Assembly (NCBI GenBank): GCA_964386635.1
Contig: CAYLRO010000003.1
Coordinates: forward strand, 1-64,000
Length of the DNA: 64,000 nt
Direction: 5' to 3'
Source of the DNA: Sabulitectum sp964386635
Lineage (GTDB): Bacteria; Fermentibacterota; Fermentibacteria; Fermentibacterales; JCC-6
In this document: one piece after another, positions 7,565 to 17,005 of the stretch
Numbering within the stretch: the stretch's first letter is position 1
How the letters are laid out: the number at the start of each line of letters is the position of its first letter
Made by a program: the position numbers and the translations under genes
The notes under the pieces: generated by a model
Database searches by the model: none
Told to the model about the DNA's origin: nothing
Seen by the model: the letters and a program-made list of their open reading frames with translations, nothing else

Positions 7565-8793
7565 TGTCTGAGGCCCTTTACCGGGTCCAGAGCAGCTGCT
7601 CTGGCTGCAGGAATAACAGCTGCCGCAAGGCTTATCAGAACAGCAGCGCCTCCTGCGGAAAGAACCGGCAGGAAGGATATCTTCATGGGGAACGAATCGT
7701 GAAAGGAATAGACATCCGGAAGCTGGATCACTCCTGTGGAGCTGATAATCCAGCAGCCTGCAAGTCCCAGAGCTATTCCTGTTACTGCCCCGGTAATCCC
7801 CACAAGCATTCCCTCCCAGATAAACACTCGCATAATAAGTTTTTTTGTAGCACCCATGGCCTTCAGAACTGAGACATCCCTTCTTCTCTCCACAACTGTT
7901 CTGGAGATTGTTCCGGTGATGTTGAATGAAGCAACAAGAGTAATAAGAAGGATTGCGGCAAATGATCCCAGTCTTTCCAGTTTCATGCTTGCTGCCAGTG
8001 CAGGATTCCTTTCCTGCCAGGTGAGGACCTGCATGGAATCAGGGAGAATGTGTTCAACTGCTTCAACTACAGCATCCAGTCTGGCTCCTGCAGCAGGTTC
8101 AATGAAGTATCCAGTATATCCTCCCCCGGGAAGGAACATCCTTGCAGCTGTTTCCAGTGGAAGATAGGCTATCTTTCTGTCGTTTGCAGGAAGCCCGGTT
8201 TCCACTGAGCCTGCAAGAACAGCTCTGCCCACTCCGCTTCTGCCGCTTGAGAAGAAGGCTGCAGGAGGAAAAAGAAGCAGGGTGTCTCCTGCGCTGTGCA
8301 TGAAATCTTCTGAAAGGTATACACCCAGAACCGCTCCTGGAAGACCCTGTTCAGGAGAGAAGGGAGGCACTCCCCATATAAGCATTGTATCCAGTCCTGC
8401 AGCTGTGAAGTTCTCAGGGGTGATGCCTCTTACAAGGCAACCGGCTTCTATGTTCCTGGCCGGCATTCTAACCACTGCTTCACCCTCGATGAAGGGAAAA
8501 ACGAAAGCCACTTCCTCCAGTGAATTCAACAAGCCTGTAAAACCGGTGTCTGATGGCACAGGACTATTGCCGGTGGACAGAATCGCAATTGGAGAGTCAA
8601 CCGCTTTCACGCTGTCTCCTATGAATTCCTCAAGTCCGCTGAGAACGCTCATTACAACCACAAGCGCAGCAACCCCCAGGGTAACCCCGGCAGTGCTTAC
8701 AACTGATGCGAAGGCCAGCTTTTTTCGCCTGGGATGGCGTCTGAGATATCGCCATGCCAGTGTCCATGAAAGTGCAGTCAGGGGAACCTCCAA
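7561..8793 (-). CDS. ABC transporter permease of the LolC/LolE (FtsX-like) type
   Basis: LolC/E proteins form, with the ATPase LolD, the inner-membrane machine that releases lipoproteins for transport to the outer membrane. The 410-residue product has the N-terminal AWRYLRRHPRRKKLAFAS...GVTLGVAALVVVMSVLSGLEEFI, a periplasmic domain, then three membrane segments with the FtsX block (VASFNITGTISRTVVERRRDVSVLKAMGATKKLIMRVF) and a final helix ending in AARAAALDPVKGLRQ. No lolD is adjacent. The start is uncertain: the TTG at 8793 has AGAGG immediately before it, and an in-frame CTG at 8781 has a better-spaced GGAGG. Confidence 0.8.
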   Translation of the reverse strand: MEVPLTALSWTLAWRYLRRHPRRKKLAFASVVSTAGVTLGVAALVVVMSVLSGLEEFIGDSVKAVDSPIAILSTGNSPVPSDTGFTGLLNSLEEVAFVFPFIEGEAVVRMPARNIEAGCLVRGITPENFTAAGLDTMLIWGVPPFSPEQGLPGAVLGVYLSEDFMHSAGDTLLLFPPAAFFSSGRSGVGRAVLAGSVETGLPANDRKIAYLPLETAARMFLPGGGYTGYFIEPAAGARLDAVVEAVEHILPDSMQVLTWQERNPALAASMKLERLGSFAAILLITLVASFNITGTISRTVVERRRDVSVLKAMGATKKLIMRVFIWEGMLVGITGAVTGIALGLAGCWIISSTGVIQLPDVYSFHDSFPMKISFLPVLSAGGAAVLISLAAAVIPAARAAALDPVKGLRQ

Positions 8794-8807
8794 TCCTCTA
8801 CAGAGTA

Positions 8808-8839
8808 TTGATTATATATCAAAACTGATTGATTACGAA
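8808..8839 (-). promoter_or_regulatory. Putative promoter and inverted repeat between the divergent permease and protease genes
   Basis: The 35-base gap between divergent genes contains a TTGAT-TATAT-ATCAA inverted repeat (8808-8822). On the minus strand this includes a perfect TATAAT (8816-8811) with a weak -35 (TTCGTA) 17 bases upstream. The repeat could also bind a regulator of both directions. Confidence 0.35.
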
Positions 8840-11800
8840 TTCCGGGAGGTCTGATCTGTCTGCATTGATGCTACTGCTTGCGGTATCTGCCGCTTCGCAC
8901 ACATTTACAGTTGATGTGTCTCAACCCGCCCTTCGGCCTGTGGAAGGTCTCTATGAGATCGCCATTCCGGGAATGCATCCGCTGGAAAACAATGATGGTG
9001 TTTCTCTTCCAGGAGATTACATTTTCTATCCTGTTCCTCCAGGTTCAATCCCGGAGTTGAAATGGACAGTTGAAGCAGTAGGCAGGACAGGATGGAGCAG
9101 CGAAGTGAATTTCTCTTCAGAACCTGTACTGACCGGTTATGGTTTTAATACTTCAGAAGACCGGGTTCAAGCAGCTTTTCCAGAGGAACACCAGCCTGTA
9201 GCAATGGATGTTGTACATCTTCTTGGTTCAACAGTGGCCAGGATCTCTGTTTCTCCATTCTGCTACGGCTCTCCCGGGATGTTTGCTTCCAGATTGAGCA
9301 TTACTCTTACCTATCCCGACCGGAGCGGTGGAATTTCAACAGAGGGAACTCTGTTCTCCCATCTTTCTCCGGAAGCAGACAGATGGTGGCGGTACAGAAC
9401 ACGTTCTGAAGAAAGCCCTTTCTGGGGTAAACCCTGGGCCAGGATCAGAGTGGATGCTTCCGGTTTTTACAGTGTAACCGGACAGGAGATAATTGATGCA
9501 GGCTGCGATATCACCGGAGCACCATCTCCTTCTCTTGCAATGTTCTCAGGCCCGGCAACAATGTTTGACCCGTTGAATCCGGCTGATTCGCAGAACCTTT
9601 ATCCTGTTTCGATCTCAGTTCATGACGGAGATGACGGTTTCTTCGACCCTCAGGATTCACTGGTTTTCTACGGTCGTGAGCTCTGGCACTGGAGTATTGA
9701 TCCTGATTCCATCTACAGATCCTACCACAGATTCGATACAGCCAATACATACTGGCTCACCTGGGGCGGGGATAACGGAGAACGGATTGAGCAGCGCAGT
9801 GCAGCCTCCTCAGGGGGATTCCCCCTGGCACAGGGAATTGTTCCCTTCGCTTTCGAGGAAGAGATACTGTCAGACTATCAGAACATCCGTACAGGGTGGG
9901 TGTGGGACTATCTGCGCGAAAACTCACCGGGCTATTTCTATCTGAGCTCCCCGGTTAACTCTGATGATGCAACACTGAGACTGGGCTTGACCAACTCCGG
10001 ATCTGCCGGAAACACTTACCATACAGTTACTGCGGAACTGGAAGATGTAATAATTCTTGACACGCTCTGCCGATCTACCAGAAATCATACCATAGCTGTT
10101 GAGGGTGTGTCCGTTGAGTCCGGAGGAGGGCTGCTTAAGGTATGGGACGATTTTGATGGATCTGCCTATCTTGACTTCGCCGAATTTATGATCCCGGTAA
10201 ATCTCACGGCATCAGCAGGCTATCCCGTTTATTTCATGGATATTCCTTCAGAAAAAGTTTCTCTCAGTATTGGTCCCGTATCATCCGCCAGCGTAATCTA
10301 TGATCTGACAGATCAGCTTAATCCTGTTGAGCTTTCAGACTGGACACTGGACGAGGATCAGGCTCTGCTCTCTACTGCATTTGCCGGAGGGTACGGCTTT
10401 GTGCAAGCGACTTCCCCTGCATTTTTCAAGTCTGTTCAATCTATTGTTCCCGCCCAGCCCGGCAGAGTGGTTGGAAGCAGTCTGCCTGCACAGGTGCTGG
10501 TGGCTCTTCCGGAGGAATTTTCAGGGTACATCCCTGTTATAGAGTCTGTCTACTCCTTGAGAAATCTCTCTATCTGTGCGGCTACCTACCGTGAGATCTA
10601 TGACGAATTCGGACAGGGGATATCTGATCCGGGAGCAGTGAGATCCTTTGTGAGATGGGCACTGGACACATGGCCTGACCCTCCGGAAATGCTTCTGCTG
10701 ATCGGCGACGGATCGGATGACCCTCTTGGTATTACTACCGGCTATCCCACCAACTCACCGATCTATGTTCAGCCGGGTACAGAACTTTGTTATGAATCCT
10801 TCTTTACCACTGTACACACCGGATCAATCTTTCCTGAAATACCATACTATCGTATTCCAGCCACCACAGAGGATGAACTTGCCGTTGTGCTTCAGAAGAG
10901 TGCTGATCTTGCTGATCCCTCCACTGCAGGACCCTGGGGAAACAACGTTGTTCTCGCAGCGGACGATGAATGGGGGGGATCAGGATTGATTGAATATGAG
11001 CATACTGAAACCTGCGAGGCCATTGCGGACAGTGTGCTCCCCGGCGAGCTGAACATTGTAAAGCACTATCTTATTGAGTATTCATGGCCGGCAGGTACCA
11101 CTGGGGAGGGTGTCCATCCGTTCAAACCGGAGGCTTCACAGGATTTCATAGAACTTCTGAACTCAGGGGTGTCATCGATTTCATTCTTCGGTCACGGTTC
11201 CTATGATCAGATGGCGGAGGAAAAGCTCTTTGCTTCATCAATGACAAGCCAGCTGGAAAATGGTCCAAGGTATTTCCAGTTCTTTTCATTCTCGTGCTAC
11301 AACGGAAATTTCGTTCTGTCATCAGGCGACTGTCTCTCGGAAATTATCCTGAACCACCCGAATGGAGGAGCGATTGTTGCGATTTCATGCACCGGAAGCA
11401 GCCAGGGCGGTCAGAACAAAACGCTTTCCGAGTTTCTTCTGGGAAACCTCTACGGTCAGGAGCAGCTTTCCTCAGCGGAAGCTTTCTGGGTGTCTGTAGT
11501 AGATCTTCAGTATGGAAGGAACCTGGAGTATGCCGTTCTCGGCGATGGAGCAGTTACACCTCCCATGGGAGAAACGGAACTGAGCTCCATTGATCCGCCT
11601 GGCTCTCTCCTGAGAGGGCAGGTGAATTCTGTGGAAGTTGAGTTCCCGGAGGAATCGTTCTTCAGGTTCAGATGTATGGAAAGTGCCGATACCGTTCACT
11701 ACGTAAGCCCTCTAACAGGTAATATCCAGATCGACTATCTGAGACTGGGCTCAGCTATGTATAACGGAATTGTAACAACCAACGAGCAGGGCAGTGCTGT

Positions 11801-12569
11801 GGTGGAGTTTTTTGTACCTCTTCAGGCTGATACCGGATCCATGGGGAGAACCGATGCAACCGGAGTTTGCAGCGGCATTCTGAGAACCGCTTACGCATGG
11901 CCTCTGGCAGTGACTGACAATGGAAATTACGCTGACGATACAGATGGTCCTGAAATAGATGTTTATTTTCCAGACGAGCCGGAGGGAAGCAATCCATCTG
12001 TCTGGCAGAACTCGGTGCTTCATGCGGAGCTTTCAGATCCATCAGGAATATGCGTTCTGGGGAATAACGCAGGTTCAATAATCATGTGTTCCATTGACGG
12101 ACAGTATGACGATGTCACGGAGCTTTTTTCCTTCAACACCGGCAGCTATACATCCGGTTCCTTTGATTACACATTACCAGACCTGCTTCCCGGGCAGCAC
12201 CAACTCAGAGTTGTTGCCCGTGACGGGATGAAAAATACAGGGGAGACTGAATTGAACTTTACAGTTCTTGAAGGTGAACCTCCCCTGCTGGAGGATACAG
12301 GGGTTTATCCCAATCCATCCAGAGGAACCAGAGCATTTTTCTTTACTGCCGGTTCATCAGGTACTGTGAGTGTACAGGTTTTTACAATCGCAGGCAGACC
12401 GGTCTGGCAGGCGGAAAAGACCGTGGGGTCAGGAGCAGGACAGATCATATGGGATGGCTGTGATGCAGATGGCGATTCTCCTGCAGCAGGAACTTACATC
12501 TATCGGCTTACCCTTCACGGGGGATCAGACTCAGTATCTGAAACAGACCTGCTGGTGGTGAGTCCTTGA
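8829..12569 (+). CDS. C25 gingipain-like cysteine protease with FlgD-like C-terminal sorting domain
   Basis: A 1246-residue exported protease. After a hydrophobic leader (residues ~10-23) the N-terminal half is beta-rich with a module SPFWGKPWARIRV..SGFYSVTGQEI shared with its neighbour. The C25 catalytic domain (~560-900) has the dyad His789 (FFGHGS) and Cys823 (FSCYNG), 34 residues apart, close to the spacing in gingipains. The last ~85 residues (VYPNPSRG...SVQVFTIAGRPV...WDGCDADGD.PAAGTYIYRL) match FlgD-Ig/type A type IX secretion sorting domains. Size and layout resemble the PorU sortase, but I cannot separate sortase from secreted protease. The start is uncertain: 8829 has no ribosome-binding site, GGGAGG at 8844-8849 would serve a CTG at 8856, and ATG 8868 is another option. 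Confidence 0.85.
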   Translation: MITNSGRSDLSALMLLLAVSAASHTFTVDVSQPALRPVEGLYEIAIPGMHPLENNDGVSLPGDYIFYPVPPGSIPELKWTVEAVGRTGWSSEVNFSSEPVLTGYGFNTSEDRVQAAFPEEHQPVAMDVVHLLGSTVARISVSPFCYGSPGMFASRLSITLTYPDRSGGISTEGTLFSHLSPEADRWWRYRTRSEESPFWGKPWARIRVDASGFYSVTGQEIIDAGCDITGAPSPSLAMFSGPATMFDPLNPADSQNLYPVSISVHDGDDGFFDPQDSLVFYGRELWHWSIDPDSIYRSYHRFDTANTYWLTWGGDNGERIEQRSAASSGGFPLAQGIVPFAFEEEILSDYQNIRTGWVWDYLRENSPGYFYLSSPVNSDDATLRLGLTNSGSAGNTYHTVTAELEDVIILDTLCRSTRNHTIAVEGVSVESGGGLLKVWDDFDGSAYLDFAEFMIPVNLTASAGYPVYFMDIPSEKVSLSIGPVSSASVIYDLTDQLNPVELSDWTLDEDQALLSTAFAGGYGFVQATSPAFFKSVQSIVPAQPGRVVGSSLPAQVLVALPEEFSGYIPVIESVYSLRNLSICAATYREIYDEFGQGISDPGAVRSFVRWALDTWPDPPEMLLLIGDGSDDPLGITTGYPTNSPIYVQPGTELCYESFFTTVHTGSIFPEIPYYRIPATTEDELAVVLQKSADLADPSTAGPWGNNVVLAADDEWGGSGLIEYEHTETCEAIADSVLPGELNIVKHYLIEYSWPAGTTGEGVHPFKPEASQDFIELLNSGVSSISFFGHGSYDQMAEEKLFASSMTSQLENGPRYFQFFSFSCYNGNFVLSSGDCLSEIILNHPNGGAIVAISCTGSSQGGQNKTLSEFLLGNLYGQEQLSSAEAFWVSVVDLQYGRNLEYAVLGDGAVTPPMGETELSSIDPPGSLLRGQVNSVEVEFPEESFFRFRCMESADTVHYVSPLTGNIQIDYLRLGSAMYNGIVTTNEQGSAVVEFFVPLQADTGSMGRTDATGVCSGILRTAYAWPLAVTDNGNYADDTDGPEIDVYFPDEPEGSNPSVWQNSVLHAELSDPSGICVLGNNAGSIIMCSIDGQYDDVTELFSFNTGSYTSGSFDYTLPDLLPGQHQLRVVARDGMKNTGETELNFTVLEGEPPLLEDTGVYPNPSRGTRAFFFTAGSSGTVSVQVFTIAGRPVWQAEKTVGSGAGQIIWDGCDADGDSPAAGTYIYRLTLHGGSDSVSETDLLVVSP

Positions 12570-13306
12570 TCACAAGAGCAAAAGAGCTGATACTGTCCAG
12601 CCGGAGACCGGTGGTGTTTACAGGTGCCGGAATGTCCAGCGAGAGCGGAATGCGAACATTTCGCGGAGAGGACGGCCTCTGGAAGGAATTCAGCCCTGAA
12701 CAACTCTCCTCCATTCAGGGTCTTAAGGACGATCCATCCGTTGTCTGGGACTGGTATCGTATGCGATTCATGAAGACCGAGGGGGTGAAGCCCCATCCCG
12801 GATATCTTGCTCTCACACATCTCCAGGATACAAAAGGAACCCTTCCGGTAATAACACAGAATGTTGACGGACTTCACAGAGAAGCAGGGCAGAGGGATGT
12901 TCTTGAGATACACGGATCAATGCGATCAGCATCATGTATTGACAAATGCGGTTTCCAGACTGAACTTAACCGTGAACTGGTAAAGGAAATTCCTCCTTTG
13001 TGTCCGGACTGTGGAGCTGTGCTTAAACCTGATATTGTTCTCTTTGGCGAAGAGCTTCCCCGGGAAGTGATTCTAAGAGCGTATAAACTGGCGGAAGAGT
13101 GTGACCTGATGCTTGTTATAGGAACCTCTGTGCAGGTCTGGCCTGCAGCTGGAATACCTTTTGCCGCTCTTGAAAACGGAGCCTCAGTGATTGAGATAAA
13201 TCCCATGAGAACGGAACTGCCAAGGTCTGAGAATGTTATCTCCATAAGACGTAATGCCGGCGAGATTCTTCCCGTTCTTACGGGCTATCAACAGGAGAGA
13301 GTATGA
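12566..13306 (+). CDS. cobB: Sir2-family NAD-dependent protein deacylase
   Basis: Sirtuins remove acyl groups from lysines using NAD. The 246-residue protein has GAGMSSESGMRTFRG, TQNVDGLHREAG, the catalytic His in LEIHGS, a zinc site of two Cys pairs (SCIDKC and CPDC), IVLFGEELP, VIGTSVQVWPAAG and IEINP. A Tyr-x-x-Arg pair (DWYRMRFM) fits the class III pattern linked to desuccinylase or demalonylase activity in CobB and SIRT5. It starts at a TTG overlapping the stop of the upstream protease (TTGA), with GGTGGTGAG as ribosome-binding site, and its stop overlaps the next protease start (ATGA). A cytoplasmic enzyme embedded between two exported proteases is unusual. Confidence 0.92.
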   Translation: MITRAKELILSSRRPVVFTGAGMSSESGMRTFRGEDGLWKEFSPEQLSSIQGLKDDPSVVWDWYRMRFMKTEGVKPHPGYLALTHLQDTKGTLPVITQNVDGLHREAGQRDVLEIHGSMRSASCIDKCGFQTELNRELVKEIPPLCPDCGAVLKPDIVLFGEELPREVILRAYKLAEECDLMLVIGTSVQVWPAAGIPFAALENGASVIEINPMRTELPRSENVISIRRNAGEILPVLTGYQQERV

Positions 13307-16300
13307 GTTTAATTCCCATAGCTGCCATTTTGTTTGCATCATGGAGCGGTACATTCGACTTCGGTACACCTGTCACAGCAGACAATGGCATGCCTCTCCT
13401 GGATGGTACCGTGAACATTCAGGAACCGGGCCTTCCCATGTATCCGGTGAAAACCATTTTCGTACCTGTTCCTGAAGATGTTGTGCCTGAACTTCAATTC
13501 ACATCTGTCATGTCCAGGGGGTTCACTTCTGAAATTCCCAGAGCAGGAATGCTTCAAGGCAGCGGACTGGAAGTTGTAGAGGTACCTGCAGAACCTGTTG
13601 ACAGAAGGATGGAAACCGTTGAACTCACAGGAGTATTCCCTCTGGCAGGAACCCAGGTTGCAGTTGTGGATATCCATCCGCTCACTGAGCAGGGCCTGGC
13701 AAGCTCAGTGACAGTCTCTCTTTCATGGGATGACAGATCGTCCGGCATGAGAATTCCTGAAAACCACCTGCTTTATGGACTGGCTCAGGGGAATGTATAC
13801 TGGCCCGGGAGTTCTGAAAGAGCCTCGAGTCCTTTCTGGGGTAAGCCCTGGGCGAGAGTTTCAATCAGTGAAACAGGAGGATACAGACTGACATGCGATG
13901 AACTTGAGGCAGGCGGTTGCCCGGTTACAGGAGCACCGGTTCAAACCCTTGCTCTCTTCTCGGGACCTGGGACTCAGTTCGATAATGCTCCGGAGACGGA
14001 ACATCAGCTTGAACCTGTGGCTGTTGTGGTGGAAGACAGCAATGGAGACGGTTTTTTCAATGAAGACGATGCAGTTGTTTTCATTGCAGGCGGTCTGAAC
14101 AGGTTTGAGTACAGAAACGGCGTTCTTGAATGGCTCTATCACCGCTATGCAGATGACAGGGTCTACTGGCTTACCTGGGGTGGAGACAACGGCGAAAGGA
14201 TGGATGCTGTTTCCGGCTCTCCTGACAGTTCCCCTTCATGGGGTTCTTCAATCCCTCACATTGTGCACATGGAAGAGAGTGGAGTCTGGATGCCCGAGTG
14301 GGAAAGGAGAACCGGATGGTTCCAGGAAAAAGTCTCTTCCGGCGAACAGATCACAATTCCAATTGATGTTGACTACACTTCAGGGTTGTCTGAAGTAACT
14401 ATTGTTTTTGCTGTAACAGAACCGTCTTCATATGAAATAAGCCTTCAGGGTTACGGTTCTGTCCAGCTAAGCGGTTCCGGTTCGGCTCAAGCAGTATTCA
14501 GTGATGTTGATCTCTCCGGTTTGAGTCAGCTGCAGGTGGGTTTTGATTCAGAGAATCCTGATGCGGATGTATACCTTGACTATGTGGAGTTAAGTTTTCC
14601 TGCAGATGCATCTGCTTCAGGAAGAAGGCTCTTCCCCGGAGGTCCCGCAGGCAGGTACACTTTCCAGATACAGGGCGGAATAAGTGCTGCCTTTGATACC
14701 AGTGATCTGATGAATCCGCTTGTTATAACCGGAGGCACACAGAGTTCCGGTGTGTATTCTTTTTCCTATACCCTGACAGATACAAGCTCAATCATGGTTC
14801 TGGGAGAAGACGACTGGCTGTCACCTGAGACAGTCGCCTCTTCATCTCCAGGCAGACTGGTGGGAACAATATTTTCCGGAAACAGGCTTCTGGTTGTTCC
14901 TCCTGAGTTTACCAATGATGCCCTTGCTCTTGAATATCTGCTTGAAGAAATTGGCTATTCGGTTGTAACAGCAACCACTGAGGAGATATACGACGAATTT
15001 GGACAGGGAGTGAAAGACCCCGGGGCCATCAGATCTGCTGTAAGATGGGGCATGGATTCCTGGTCAACCCCGCTGAGTACTGTGATTCTCTGCGGAGACG
15101 GCAACTATGATCCCATGGGATATTCAACAACCAGTCCCGACCTGGTTCCTGCCATGATATTCGTAGGCGGTTCTTCAAGTTATCCCGCATGGGCTGTTGA
15201 AGACTGGTTCTCTCAGGTACACGAAAACTCATATTTTCCGGAGATTCCTGTTGCCAGGATACCTGCTGGAAATGCTGCAGCATTCGGAACAGTTTGTGCA
15301 AAGAGTGCATTGTACTATTCCGGCGAAACCGGAGGAAGCTGGAGCAGCAGAGCGGTGTTGTTCGCTGATGACGAGTGGGGGAAAGACGGAGCCTGGCAAG
15401 AAGGATATCATACCGAGCATCTTGAGGAAATCTGTTACGGCGATCTTCCTGTTCACGCCACTCCGGAAAAATTTTACCTGATAGACTTTCCCTGGCCTCC
15501 AGGAACTACCCCACAGAGTGTTCACCCTGAAAAGCCCGACGCCAGGGCTGCTTTCCTTAACCTTTGGAACAGCGGGATGGGTCTTCTGGTCTTTCACGGT
15601 CATGGCTCTGCCAACCAGCTTGCTCACGAGAAGGTCCTCCTGGGGGATGATCCAGCAGCGATGGAAAACGGTTCCAGGCTTCCGCTGGTGATGTTCATGT
15701 CGTGTGATGTTTCAAGATTCTTCAATCCAGGGATTGACTGTATCGGAGAGAAGGTTGTGTACCATCCAGGTGGCGGTGCCATCGCATCCATCGGAGCAAC
15801 GGGACCTACCGGCTCCGGTGGTAACTTAGCCTATTCTCAGGCGATTCTGGGATATATCTTCAGCGAAGAAGACAGATCTATGGGATATGCTTTCTGGGCG
15901 GGAAAACTGGAGGCAGGAAGGTCAGGCAATTCCTCATACTATGTTTTTCTCGGAGTTCCCGACCTCCCTCTCATGATGTCTCAACATCTGGTACAGGTTG
16001 AAGTTGAGAATGACACCCTCTATTCAGGAGAGATCAATACGGTGTCAGGTTCGGGGGTTTCTCAGGACGGGCTTGCTCTGATTGAGATATCCGAATCTGA
16101 TATACCATGGCAGTACACCATGATAGGTGGAGGAGTGATAGATTACTTCAGGCAGGGTGGTACAGCATGGAGAGGGCGGGAGCCTCTCTCTCACGGCAGT
16201 TTCACTGCTGAATGCATGATCCCTGTCTCCAGTTCGGAAGGCTACCTTGCCAGAGCAGATGCCGCTTCCGTTGTTGCTTCAGGTATTGAGTTCGGCGCTG

Positions 16301-16980
16301 ATGCTCCGCTTGTCCTGGTTCAAGGCGATGCTCCCACTGATTTCCAGGGTCCTGAAATATCCATGTGGATCACCGGGCAGAAAGAGTCAACAGAACCTGT
16401 GATAACAGGTGAAGGGCAGCTGGAAGCAGAGCTTTCCGACCCCAGCGGTATCACATTCCTGGGCAGAACCGGAAAAACCATTCAACTGTTCGTGGATGAC
16501 ACTGAGTACGACCTTTCGGATTCATTCTCCTACAACACAGGATCAACTGAAACAGGTCAGCTGCAGTATACCATGTCCGGCCTGGCAGCAGGGCAGCACA
16601 GGCTGATCCTCAGGGCTCAGGACGGAGTTGGGAACCCTTCCTCCGATACGCTTTATATCACATCAACAGATGCCGCTGATGTTGCCATACAGCAGCATCT
16701 TGTCTATCCGAACCCGGGTACGGGAACAAGATGCTTCAGTTTCAATGTTTCTTCTTCAGCTCAGGTTACAGTTTCAATATTCACCACAGCAGGCAGATGT
16801 ATTCAGAGACTTTCACAGTACTGTAACCAGGGATACAACCAGATCATCTGGGACGGGTTTGACGGTGATGGTGACATTCCTGCTTCCGGTGCTTACATTT
16901 ACATGATCGAGGCACAGACGGAGAACGGCCTTTTCAGCCAGTCTTCAACTGTGACCGGAGTTCTGGCCACGGTTAACTGA
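13303..16980 (+). CDS. Second C25 gingipain-like cysteine protease with C-terminal sorting domain
   Basis: A 1225-residue paralogue of the protease two genes upstream, with the same order of parts: short hydrophobic leader (MSLIPIAAILFASWSGTF), shared SPFWGKPWARV module and Y.DDRVYWLTWGGDNGER motif, a C25 catalytic domain with His767 (FHGHGS) and Cys801 (FMSCDV), an Ig-like region, and a C-terminal VYPNPGTGTR...QVTVSIFTTAGR...WDGFDGDGD.PASGAYIYMIEA domain of the FlgD/type IX sorting kind. The His-Cys spacing (34) equals that of the paralogue. The two diverge widely over their length, so the duplication is old. The ATG follows AGGAGAG and overlaps the sirtuin stop. Confidence 0.87.
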   Translation: MSLIPIAAILFASWSGTFDFGTPVTADNGMPLLDGTVNIQEPGLPMYPVKTIFVPVPEDVVPELQFTSVMSRGFTSEIPRAGMLQGSGLEVVEVPAEPVDRRMETVELTGVFPLAGTQVAVVDIHPLTEQGLASSVTVSLSWDDRSSGMRIPENHLLYGLAQGNVYWPGSSERASSPFWGKPWARVSISETGGYRLTCDELEAGGCPVTGAPVQTLALFSGPGTQFDNAPETEHQLEPVAVVVEDSNGDGFFNEDDAVVFIAGGLNRFEYRNGVLEWLYHRYADDRVYWLTWGGDNGERMDAVSGSPDSSPSWGSSIPHIVHMEESGVWMPEWERRTGWFQEKVSSGEQITIPIDVDYTSGLSEVTIVFAVTEPSSYEISLQGYGSVQLSGSGSAQAVFSDVDLSGLSQLQVGFDSENPDADVYLDYVELSFPADASASGRRLFPGGPAGRYTFQIQGGISAAFDTSDLMNPLVITGGTQSSGVYSFSYTLTDTSSIMVLGEDDWLSPETVASSSPGRLVGTIFSGNRLLVVPPEFTNDALALEYLLEEIGYSVVTATTEEIYDEFGQGVKDPGAIRSAVRWGMDSWSTPLSTVILCGDGNYDPMGYSTTSPDLVPAMIFVGGSSSYPAWAVEDWFSQVHENSYFPEIPVARIPAGNAAAFGTVCAKSALYYSGETGGSWSSRAVLFADDEWGKDGAWQEGYHTEHLEEICYGDLPVHATPEKFYLIDFPWPPGTTPQSVHPEKPDARAAFLNLWNSGMGLLVFHGHGSANQLAHEKVLLGDDPAAMENGSRLPLVMFMSCDVSRFFNPGIDCIGEKVVYHPGGGAIASIGATGPTGSGGNLAYSQAILGYIFSEEDRSMGYAFWAGKLEAGRSGNSSYYVFLGVPDLPLMMSQHLVQVEVENDTLYSGEINTVSGSGVSQDGLALIEISESDIPWQYTMIGGGVIDYFRQGGTAWRGREPLSHGSFTAECMIPVSSSEGYLARADAASVVASGIEFGADAPLVLVQGDAPTDFQGPEISMWITGQKESTEPVITGEGQLEAELSDPSGITFLGRTGKTIQLFVDDTEYDLSDSFSYNTGSTETGQLQYTMSGLAAGQHRLILRAQDGVGNPSSDTLYITSTDAADVAIQQHLVYPNPGTGTRCFSFNVSSSAQVTVSIFTTAGRCIQRLSQYCNQGYNQIIWDGFDGDGDIPASGAYIYMIEAQTENGLFSQSSTVTGVLATVN

Positions 16981-17005
16981 GCACATTCGCCCGGAGGGTG
17001 AGATA

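Noticed and set aside
9622..9945. Alternative-frame reading frames within the C25 protease genes
   Set aside because: They lie wholly inside a long gene with clear domains and have no ribosome-binding site or recognisable product.
8829..16980. Recent tandem duplication of the C25 genes
   Set aside because: The two proteins share order of domains and short motifs only; they diverge over most of their length, so the duplication is old.
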